NCBI GenBank assembly: GCA_903813345.2
Contig: CAIIXF020000011.1
Span: 8,208,571-8,272,570, forward strand
DNA length: 64,000 nucleotides
Reading direction: 5' to 3'
Source of the DNA: Owenia fusiformis
Lineage: Eukaryota > Annelida > Polychaeta > Sabellida > Oweniidae
In this document: positions 34,196 to 44,342 of the stretch, piece after piece
How positions within the stretch are numbered: position 1 is the stretch's first letter
How the letters are laid out: each line of letters opens with the position of its first letter
The notes under the pieces: model-generated
What the model was told of the DNA's origin: nothing
Database searches by the model: none
Seen by the model: the letters and a program-made list of their open reading frames with translations, nothing else
Position numbers and translations under genes: made by a program

Positions 34196-34900
34196 TGTAC
34201 ATTAGAGAGGTTTCGCAAAACGTTTTTTAGCTCCACGGATCCGTATCCGTAACGTATTTACCATAGTTATGCGTAGTCAGTTCAATTTATACGTGAAATG
34301 ATACGGAAAACACGAAAAATGAGGCTTTTGTGCGTTGGTCATTTACGTATCCGATTTTACCCTTCGATTATATTGTTTTTAGTTCTAAAGGTATCACTAT
34401 ATGAACAAGCACAGTGTGCTGTGTATAATTTGACTAAAATTTGGTGAATGAATTTGTTTATTGTTTGAAATAAATCGAGTTTTTCAAATGGTATGTTCAA
34501 TTCATTTTACACTGTATGGAATGGTATTGCAATAATTACAGTGTACATGTTTCGCACAACGTTTTAGCTACCCGTATCAAAATCCGTAACGCATCGATGG
34601 AGTAAAAGCGTACTCAATATGTTTGTGATACCAACAGCAATACCGAAAGTACGTAAACTAACACTTTCTGTGTGTAGTTGTCTCCGTATCTATTTTGTCC
34701 TTCAAATCTTGATATTTTTTCCCTAAATGTATAATTTTAGTAACACACATATGTTATCACGCGTATCGTGCTAATTTTGATGAAGTAATAGCCGATAAAT
34801 TTGATTATAAGCGATGGGCCTGCACTTCCAAATAAAGCGTTAGTCACATTTGCTAATAGGCAGATGTAAGGTCTATCGTTTCTGGTGTCAATAGTAATAC
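34196..34900 (+). repeat. Two diverged ~350-bp tandem units starting GTTTCGCAAAACG
   Basis: TACATTAGAGAGGTTTCGCA at 34199 and GTACATGTTTCGCACAACGT at 34543 both lead into TTTTAGCT..CCGTA..CCGTAACG. Later parts also correspond, for example a CCGTATC..TTT.CCCTTC.AT block. The units are old. Confidence 0.5.
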
Positions 34901-34933
34901 CGTAGTCAATTTCTTAGGGACATCAAACCAATA

Positions 34934-37776
34934 CACGGGTTGTATCCAAAGCCCCGTTATAATTGAGAGATCGCGAGCAAGTTCCCGCTGAAATCACGAG
35001 CAAAGTCCTTTTTATTTAATTCATCTGGAAATATGGACCAAAAAGGTAAGAATACGCATTACTGTTCTTTGATACTTTAGGTATACTTTCAGAACAGGTA
35101 TATCTTCACAAACAATGACATGAAAGATAACTATTTTTACTGGCATGGAAGAAACGGGCGTCAATATGCACGTTTGCATAATTTACTGTTAACATATTAC
35201 TTTTATGGTTAAAATAGAGACAACAACTACGATATACATACCTCATTATGAATATTGGACCAACATTGTATGTATTGATAAGTTTGTTTTCAAAAACATC
35301 CACTGTGGGGGGTGAAATACATCATTGAAGGTGTGCCAGTGGCCCCGCTGAAATTATGAGGAAGCCCCGCTGAAAACATGAGGAGGTCCCGCTGAAAACA
35401 GGAGCAGATATCACGAGTACCCGCTTCGATCACGAGGAAAGCTCATTACTATTACATAAAATATTGAGGTTCTTCAAATAAACGTACACGAAAGACCAAG
35501 TTAAGTATTTCTAATAATTACTGTATATATACTGTTTCATTCTAGGGCCAGGTTTCTAATGTTTCCATTCCAACTTCAAGCCACCAGAGATTTCATCAAA
35601 CATTTTATAGAGTTACATCCATATTAAAATGTATAGGAGAAAGGTGGATATCATTTCAAGAATGAACTTAATTGAAGCCTGAGGTTCAGCAGGGTAATGA
35701 GTCTTGTATTAAACAAAGACACCCCAAGTTGCAAGAAGATGAAATTTAGAGAGAAAGGAGAACCACAAAGTCTCCATGATAATTCAGGTTCTACTTTTAT
35801 AATTTAACAATAACATTTAACAATAACATTCAAGTTTTTGTTTTTAAATATTTATTAAAATAATGATGATTTGTATTCCATACCTGATAATTTTCAGGGA
35901 CATATCAACCGGGAATATATTCCATATCCGGGCAAAATTTTTTCGTATGTCCCGCTCAAACGAGGATCCGGGACATATAAATCGTATGTCCTGCATAAGC
36001 CATTTTCCTGGACATATTGTTACGCGGTAAACACGATACAAATATATGTCATATTCCACAATGAATATGGCATATTCACTTGTGGAGTATGATAGATTCA
36101 TCTGCGGTATATGGCATACTCACCTGCGATGTAAGGCATATTCTGCAAGTGAGTATGACATATTCTGCGAGCATGGGGTATTTACTGAAATCAATGTATC
36201 ACATATTCAATACGGAATATGCCATACTCACCTGCGGAATACGCCATATACCACAGCTGAATATGGCATATACACCCGTATCACAAATACCACGCAACCA
36301 TGAATATATGCCATATTCCGCGTAACACATACGATGTTACGCGGAGTATGGCATACATTTATGGTTGCGTGTTATTTGTGATACGGGTATACAGTATATG
36401 CCATACTCACCTGCAGTTTATGGCATATTCCGCAGGTGAGTATGCGATATTGCGCCGTGAATATGCGATACATTGATTTCAGTGAATACCTGATAGTCAC
36501 CTGCAGAATATGTCATACTCACTTGCCGAATATGTCATATACCGCAGGTGAAAATGACACAATGATTACCCGTTTCTTCAATCAATGCAATTGACAATTG
36601 CGTACTTCTGTATCGTGTTCTCATTGCTTAGTGGGTATGCAATATACTGCAGCTGAATCTGTCATACACCGCAAGTGAATATGCCATATTTATTGCAGAA
36701 TATGACACATATTTGCATCATGTTTTCCGCGTAACACGTGCGTTTAACATAACCTACGATTAATTGTTAATGATGAAATTATTTGATTATTATTATTTCG
36801 GACTCATAATCGGATGATGTACTCCTTTGTTACTTACATCTAGCAGTTGATCCATAAATTGCCTTTTCAAACGTGTGCGCCATTGGTGCTGAATCCTCTA
36901 AGGTAGTAATATACTGAACTACAGTATAATGTAACTTCAGTGAAATATAAATATATATTGCATACAAAGAAGAACGAGTTCTTTGAAACTTGTCAAAAGT
37001 CGTGGAATGGATTTAAATCTTCTCTTGGTAAATTTCTCGATGGAGTCAGGTCGAAATACATTAAGTGAAATGGTTTTATTGGAATCATGCTCGTAGCCAG
37101 CTTTTGGTAAGGGGGGGGGGGGGGTGCTCGAACCGATAATAACAATGACAATGATATATAATATATATGTGCTCTGTAGAGTATCAATAATTAATATATT
37201 TATTACGTTGGCTAAAGTCGTGGCAGATTTGCAAAGTCAAATTGGTCTTCACTCCATTTTAGAGAGCCACTTGCTCCTGATTTCAGCGGGACCTCCTCAT
37301 GTTTTCAGCGGGGCCTCCTCATGTTTTCAGCGGGATCTTTAGTTTATTGCTCATGGTAGAAGCGGGGCCTCAAGGGATATGCTAAAATTGAAATATATAA
37401 TTTTTTGTGAAACTTTAGGAAGTGAAACTCACAATACCTTCATTTCATATTACTATGACCATTTCATCTGAAGGGCAATGACCTTTTTCAGCTATAAAAT
37501 ATAGAAATATATAGATAAAGATTCAAGATGATACATTCTCTCTCCAATTATCGAATAACAAAACTCAGAACATCAGCTCGTGATCCTTTTTTGCAGAAGT
37601 TGCTTTTTAGTATCAATACCATGTAATAATTGAGTAAAATTAAATGAAAACGCTTTTTATAACATACAATTTAAGTAAACAAAAGATAACCTTTCTTTTC
37701 TTTTAATTGCTCGCGATTTCAGCGGGTATTTGCTCGCGACTTCTAAATCATAGCGGGGCTTTAGATACTACCCGTG
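34934..37776. mobile_element. Giant imperfect inverted repeat (foldback), ~2.84 kb
   Basis: The arms of ~1.4 kb meet near 36331. The outer ends are CACGGGTTGTATCCAAAGCC and, reversed, CACGGGTAGTATCTAAAGCC. Inside are CCCGCTGAAATCACGAGCAA facing TTGCTCGCGATTTCAGCGGG, and a set of CCCCGCTGAAAACATGAGGA repeats (35340-35450) facing their complements at 37265-37370. The central loop is CCGCGTAAC..GTTACGCGG. It is non-coding. The right arm includes a 14-G run at 37111-37124. Confidence 0.85.
36040..36740. repeat. Central degenerate array of GAATATGCCATA / CACCTGCGG motifs
   Basis: About 20-30 bp blocks of the form GARTATGYCATAYTCACCTGC and their inverses alternate through both inner arms of the giant palindrome. 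Because the motif is itself nearly self-complementary, many alternative hairpins are possible. Confidence 0.7.
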
Positions 37777-38430
37777 CAATAGTTAGCAGCTAGGCCACCT
37801 GAATATATATTTTGTGCCTTAATTAAGTAACGCTCCGAATTCATATAGAACAGGGTCTTGGGCTTAGTTTGAGTATAGTAGCTTGTTCCTGACCTCGACA
37901 ATGAATGTGATATTGGGTCTAAAGATGGCGCCCCGCATCACTCTTGCCCGTATGCAGCTTGTGGCAAGGGGAAGCCTTTTTGGCTTAAAACTCCCGAAAA
38001 GTGCTCAGTATGATGAAAAACTGAATGATTTTGAAAATATTTCTAGCCAGGTAGCTTCTTCCCGTGGTATGACTTGAACAAGCATCAAGTCATGCGATGT
38101 ATGTCAAATAGTAAGAGGCCTCGTTTGGGGGTCCAGGGAGACTAGTGCCCTAAAGTTTAGTGCCCAAGCTTCCCCGAACCACCGTCAATGATTATGTAAC
38201 AGGTAAAGTATATTTCTTTGATCCTAGGATGATGATATTGGCGTATCATTTCCTATTTTCATTTTTGTAAAGACAGGCCTGCCATCCAGATCCTGTAACG
38301 GATCTTCTCTCTTACATATGAGTCACGGTAGGGGCCCCAGATGTTCCTAACTCTTGGGTAGTGGTCCATGATGTGTTCTTCATTAGCAGCCTTGTGATGA
38401 TAGGGAAGGGGGGGGGGTGTAATTCAAGTA
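37777..38430. other. No established gene; two short coding-like segments
   Basis: A 64-codon plus-strand frame (37883-38077, with TLARMQLVARGSLFGLKLP) and a minus-strand segment at about 38275-38400 (DHYPRVRNIWGPYRDSYVRE) have protein-like composition. Neither is recognised nor clearly bounded by splice sites. A 10-G run lies at 38408-38417. Confidence 0.25.
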
Positions 38431-38439
38431 CATATCAGT

Positions 38440-39360
38440 AGATATCGGGTTGTCCCCGATTGTTTTGTGCGATTGTCTCCAGTTGGAATAACTTAGTTGA
38501 GTAAATCGGTATCAACGTTTCGTTGTTGTTTATTGGTTGTGCCTGATTGTGTTTTGATGGGTTGAGTAAATCGATTGAGTATTTGACTACGCCTGGTTGT
38601 GTAACGGTGGGTTAGTGTCAAGTAGGTATAGGTTTTGCCGAAATGTGTTGTGTACGTTTGAGACTAGGTTCTCTTTTGATGGTTGTTAGTCTGGTGATTT
38701 AGTATCGGGTTGTGTCCCATTGTGTTATGTTAATCTTATAATGGGTTGTTTTCTCTTGTGAATATTTTCTGTTGGTTGGCTAGCTGGTTGTGGCTAGTCG
38801 GGTGAGGTATCTTGCTGTGTCTGATTGTGTTGTGTGATTGGCGTTGTCTCCAATTGGGTTAAGTTAGTTGTGTATCTCGGTATTACAATTTTAATGTGTT
38901 TTTTTTGCCTGTGTCTGATTTTGTTTTGATTGTTTGGTTTTGGGTTTTGAAAAATTGTGTTGTGTTACTTGAACAATGGGCTGTGTTTGCTTTTGTTGGT
39001 TTACCATTGGGTTGTGCCAAATTGTGTGGTGATAATTTCACAGTTCGATGTGTTTTCATGGTTGTCAGTTTAGTTGTGCCTGATTGTGTTTTTATTGATT
39101 AGTGTTGGATTGTGCACAATTGTGTTGAGTTAATTCAACAATTGGTTGTGTTTGTCTTTGTTGTCTTATTATTGGGTTGTGACATATTGTGTTAATCTGA
39201 CAGTTGGTTGTGTTTTGGTGGTTGTAAGTCAGGTTGCGTAATAGGTTATATATGTCGAGTTGTGGGCTGTGTCCGATCAGGTTGTGGTGTTTATTGGGTT
39301 AAGAAACAAATGGTTGGTTTAGGGTATTATGTTGTTGGTTTATCAGTTGATTCTATGTAG
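38440..39360. repeat. GT-rich, strand-asymmetric degenerate repeat block
   Basis: For about 900 bp the plus strand is dominated by G and T, with recurring words such as GGTTGTG, TGATTGTGTT, GGGTTGTG and TTGTGTTGTG. There is no fixed period and no coding frame worth calling. Confidence 0.7.
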
Positions 39361-41256
39361 ACCCCAAACAGGGTATTATGATTGTGAGATATTCAACTGG
39401 TGTGGTAGGCGTTAGCTTTGCGTCGTTCTCTGTTGAGCTGGTCCCCTGTTGTTCAATTAAATCAAGAAAAACAATGCTAATTTATCTTTTTACATAATAT
39501 ATTTTTTGTTGATTTCTCATAAAAAACATTACTTTTATTGCATAACTGATATATTTGTGTCGCTTTCTATGATCAAATATGTTACTTTGCTCCCCTCCTT
39601 AGTTTATATGAGGCATGGGTTTTCAACTAAAGCCCATGTATGAGGAAGGGGGGGGGGGGGGGGGTGGCTTATGTGAAAACGTATGGTTTCCGAATGCCTT
39701 GGCCTTGCCCAAGTCGCCATTTTCTATATTTATTTGATCTTGAATTATTACCAAAATATACAACTGCAAAAACATGAAATTAAAGGTCCATGTGCAATAT
39801 GGCAAGTGATTTTAGAAATGTTTACGCATTTTGTGGCATAATGCAGTCACTGCACGTCACTTAATGACCACTATTCAGCCTATCTGTTTTCAAGCCTTTG
39901 AATATTCCCAAAGGTATAATTTGACACTGAATTGGTTATTGTAAACCTAGAAACAATCTTTTCTGGCCTAAAGGATATTCTTTATTTTAAAATTGATGTC
40001 ATGAAATTAATAAATGACACCTTAGGGATGAGAGGGTTAATATGTATTTTTGCACTCACCAAAAATACTTTTGGAGTTGTGATTCTGAAAGCTGACACTC
40101 CCAATGGTGTTTTGAAATCTTAGTGCAGGTGAAGCGTTAATAATTACGTACTTCAAAAAACGAACTACGAAACGAAAATTATCGAAATACGTATCCGTAA
40201 ACGTAACGAGATACGGATGCGGATACGTTTTAGCTAATTCGTTTTGCGAAACCTCTCTGTTGTCATCTCGATATACGTTGTCCCATTGAACGTACAAATC
40301 TGAATTCACAGTTAACCTTTATGTAGACAACGTATTTTTCATAACACTAAGGAGCAGGGGGATCAGATTCATTTAAAACTGAAACAGAACAATCCAGTAT
40401 TACTAATTCAACTTGATTGAACTATATTGAACCTCTGCACTTTCCAGATATTGCATAAGCGGGATTTCATCAAAGTCAAAGTCATCTTCGATTAGCTAGT
40501 ATATGTCTCTCCATGAACTCCTAAGATTATTAAAATTCATAAATGTGCAACATTACGTAACGTACCGACGTCGAATGGTCAAAGAGGTTGGAAGATAACT
40601 ACCCCCAGGGAAATATTAAGCACCATATCAACACTTTCATAAAATAAAATAGCATTCAACAAGAGGAAAAAATCACTTTTACCTGTTTATCTGTACCAGG
40701 GATACATGAACATGTTCGTTGAACATCACTTGTTACTCATAAAACCCTTAATGCGTTTTGAAATTAAATCATTGCATTGTTTACATTTCATTTACAGGGA
40801 CAACGTACATTGACGATGACAACGTACATTTTTGATTTTTTAAATTATACCAAATACCAATCCTTCAACTGTTACCTCGAAATGTCCAATGTGCGTTCAC
40901 CTTAAGCATAGCAGAGGTTCCAGCTCTGCATGATTCGAAACGTTAAAGAAGATTGATTATAAAAAATAACGTCTCCCTTATATATACATAAGAATAAAAA
41001 GACACACAAGAATAAATAATATGTAAGCACTTTGACGGGGATTCGAACCTAGAACGATGGAAAATGATATTTAACAAATAATTATATACAGTACTTACCA
41101 GCGCCTCTATCCATTCATGGAATATTTCCGTTCTAAATGATTTTATTAACGTTGTTATCTACAAGTGCTCATTTCTCTGATTGAACGACAAAAAATCATT
41201 TGCCTTTGACCAATTTCTTGGAATACACCACAACTGTTTGTAATGTAAGTTATTAT
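39361..41256. other. No gene recognised
   Basis: Contains a 17-G homopolymer at 39648-39664, the right AGAGAGG-type TIR near 40240-40258, and, from about 41085, a diverged R1-like repeat matching 32270-32455. Confidence 0.4.
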
Positions 41257-41294
41257 CCCAACGAACGAAGTTCTGTAGGGATATAGTGGAGCCC

Positions 41295-41330
41295 TCCGTC
41301 CGTCTGTCCGTCCGTCAGTCAGTCAGTCAG
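41295..41330. repeat. CCGT/CAGT microsatellite
   Basis: Tandem CCGT units pass into CAGT units just after the GGAGCCCTCCG block. Related CGGA repeats lie at 58449-58491. Confidence 0.8.
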
Positions 41331-41459
41331 TTGACAGATTTTTTTCATATTTGGATGAAAGATGTATATTGGTGAACAGTTTTACGCAAAAATTTTTATT
41401 TTCAAGATGGCCGCCAGTTTAAAAATGGCGGGATTTTTTCGCAAAAATCTTATGTTTTT

Positions 41460-43425
41460 CATTTTAAATGGAAAGGAAACAACAGATCATGAAATCATTT
41501 CCAATGGATTTAATAATTTTTTTACCAATATTGGTATAAATCTAGCCAAGGAGATTCCAAAATCCAAAAAATGCTTTAATGAATACCTAGCAAGAGCTCA
41601 AAAAGTTCAATCATCTATTTATCTCAAAAAGACCTCAAAAACTGAGCTTGAATTAGAAATGTGTCTTCTAAAATCTTCCTCGCCTGGACCTGATGGGATT
41701 CTACCATCACTTATTAAGTCTGCAAGACAGTTTTTAATTGATCCACTCTTGTATATATTTAACTTATCTCTTAAATCTGGTATTTTCCCAGACGCCCTCA
41801 AATTGGCCAAAGTAACACTTTATTTAAAAAAGGTGTCACTACAAATCCTTCGAACTATAGACCAATTTTAGTTTTATATGTATTTTCTAAATTGTTAGAA
41901 AAGCTCATGCATGCCAAACTCACTGGTTTTTTAGAACGTTTTGAAATTATTTTTACTTATCAATTTGGATTTCAGAAATTCAACTCTACCTACATGGCCA
42001 TTTTATATTTCATTGAACAAATTCGAAAATCAACTGATTTGGGGAAAACGAGCATTGGCATAACATTAGATTTTTCCAAGGCCTTTGACACAATTAATCA
42101 TGACATTTTGATACAAAAACTTGAATATTATGGCATCAGAGGAATAGCTAAGTCCTGGTTTGAAAGTTATTTAAAAGACCGCAAACAATATGTCACCATT
42201 AACAATTATGAATCTAAACAATCATCTCTAAATTGTGGTGTTCCGCAGGGCTCGGTACTTGGACCACTATTATTTATTCTTTACATAAATGATCTGCCTT
42301 TGGTTGCCCCTAATCTAAAATTTATTATGTTTGCTGATGACACCAATCTTCTTGATAGTGATTATGATTTAAATGAACTTATGACTAGAACTAATGCAAA
42401 CTTGAATTCAATAGATGACTGGATAAAAGCAAACAAACTTTCACTTAATATTGGCAAAACCAATGCTATTCTATTTGGACCCCGAAAAAATCAAACAAAT
42501 CTGAATCTTAAAATACGCAATGAGAACATAAATTTCCGGGAAAAAATTGACTTTCTTGGAATTATTATTGATAAAAACTTGAAATTTAAAGAGCACATAA
42601 AATCTGTTGAAACAAAGATTTCTCGCGTCATTGGTTCTCTTTATGACATTAAACATCTACTTCAAATAGACAGTTTCAAAACAATTTACTACTCATTGAT
42701 ACACTCACAATTAAATTATTGCAACATAATCTGGGGTAACACATTTAAATCATTTTATGATCGTCTACATAAACTGCAGAAACAATTCTTAAGGCTAGCT
42801 TTAAATAAGGATAGACTTTCTCACTCCGCTCCCCTATTTAAAGATCTTAGAATATTAAATATTTTTGATGTCAACAGATATTGTACTGGTCAGTTCATGT
42901 ACAAAATCTTTAATAAGCACCCCAGTCTTCCAAAAAATCTATTTCAAGACTTGTTTGATATCAACATTAATATTCATCATCATTACACAAGACAATTGCA
43001 TTATTTTCATATCCCTAAATGCTTTAAACTTTCCCTTCGCTATCTGGGTCCTAATCTTTGGAATGCTCTACCACATGATATTAAAAAATGCTCCACTCTA
43101 AATATTTTCAAATCTTCATATAAAAAACTACTCATCTATCGATAATGTATAATACCAATATCATACTATACTGTTGATTTTATACTGGTACCCGATTTTT
43201 GTAACATTTTTACATTGTACATCCTTAGATTAATTGTTAATACCATTTTTATATACCTACATGTAACATAATATAAGTGTTTTATTTTATATGTAGTCTA
43301 GTTGACATTTAAATGATTTCTGTTAAACCGCAACATATACCCACTAGGGTGTCTAGCGGCTTGTTTTTATAGTGTATATTATATAAGAATTATGAAATAA
43401 ATAATTGAATTGAAAAAAAAAATAG
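41460..43425 (+). pseudogene. 5'-truncated LINE with full reverse transcriptase (jockey/CR1-like), one frameshift
   Basis: The first frame (about 41471-41830) covers the region before RT, with SSPGPDGILPSLIK and FNLSLKSGIFP. A missing base near 41815 shifts into the second frame, which runs to 43145. That frame has YQFGFQKFNST, ITLDFSKAFDTINHDIL, GVPQGSVLGPLLFILYINDL and MFADDTNLL, that is, fingers, palm and the catalytic FADD box. Then come the thumb and the C-terminal domain with NIIWGNTF and LGPNLWNALP. The 3' end has ATAAATAATTGAATTG followed by an A-run at about 43410-43420. The endonuclease is absent. It was probably active recently, since only one break interrupts ~560 codons. Confidence 0.9.
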
Positions 43426-43554
43426 AAACCAAAATAATAAAATATTATTTGAAATTTTGGTAGTAGACAACAACATCTATCTATTTCACATATATCCCGG
43501 GTTTTTCACCCTGACCCACTGTAAATGGGGGATCGGGAAAACAAGAATTTGCGT

Positions 43555-43905
43555 TAATTTTGAGATGTTTTTGAAGTATAGCTTTATTATACTCAAATAA
43601 AAGGCAATTTAGAGTAGATTGCAAACATTGTAACGTTTTTCTGATTCGGGCCTCAAAAAATTCAAAATGGCCGCCTAATGCGGGATTTCGCAATTGTTTT
43701 CTGATCTCTTAAAAGTATGGCTATATTATACTCAAATTGAAGGAATTTCAGAGTAGATCACAATTATGGCATCTTTTTTCTGATTTGCGCTTCTGAAAAT
43801 TCAAAATGGCTGACTAGAGCAGAAATTCGCCATTACTTAGAGTTATCTTGAAAGTATGGTTACATGATACTACAATGATTTAAAATATTTATTGAAGGTA
43901 AGAGT
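43555..43905. repeat. ~135-bp tandem units (TATACTCAAAT..CAAAATGGC)
   Basis: Three diverged units share GTATRGCT.TATTATACTCAAAT, AGAGTAGAT and TTTTTCTGATT followed by TTCAAAATGGC. A single related unit lies at 49725-49815. Confidence 0.6.
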
Positions 43906-44342
43906 AGATGGTAAATATTCCATTGTGACTGTACAGATTCATGATTTATATAGTGTTCGTTGGGATTTGCTACTCTGTGGAGTTGCCATTTTCTAGTTAA
44001 AAATGTTCTCCTATGTAACTTCATGACAAATATACAGTAACTGGATCAAATGTTCAATGTTTAAATTAGTTTTCACAACATTTAAACTTCAGTTGAAAAT
44101 TATGTAGGAGATTTCTATTCCGAATGCTAACGTTAAAATGTCATGGTTTTTACAACATTCGAAACAAATGAATCTAATGGCTGAAATTACAGTTCCGTGT
44201 TTCCTTGAGCATTCGTCAGAATCGTGAAACTACATGTTTCACGTTTGATCCACTCTATGGTGGAAGTACTATCGACGTAGTAGTTAACGAGACACGAAGG
44301 GGTGATGATGACAGATTTGACTAGTGTTTGCTTTTTCCAGGC

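Larger units (their letters stand above)
34204..40258. mobile_element. Possible 6-kb element with 19-bp TIRs
   Basis: AGAGAGGTTTCGCAAAACG at 34204-34222 has its exact reverse complement at 40240-40258. The subterminal sequence is also similar on both sides (TAGCT, CGTATCCG, GTTACG). The interior holds the giant inverted repeat, a GT-rich block and no recognised transposase. No convincing target duplication was found, so two independent small elements remain possible. Confidence 0.4.
41257..43964. mobile_element. CCCAACGAAC-ended element enclosing a LINE
   Basis: The 10-bp ends CCCAACGAAC and GTTCGTTGGG mark an insertion into R1-like sequence whose two halves (41085-41256 and 43985-44180) are continuous at 32270-32600. 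Just inside the left end are GGATATAGTGGAGCCCTCCG and a CCGT/CAGT microsatellite; the same block occurs at 49653-49705. The right part has two or three ~135-bp units with CAAAATGGC and TATACTCAAAT. A LINE is nested within. Confidence 0.65.

Noticed and set aside
36046-36325. Overlapping ORFs rich in Y, H and I at the palindrome centre
   Set aside because: They translate the GAATATGCCATA repeat array and are open in several frames at once.
38440-39360. Interstitial telomere-like repeat
   Set aside because: The words are GGTTGTG/TGATTGTG variants without a fixed TTAGGG-type period.
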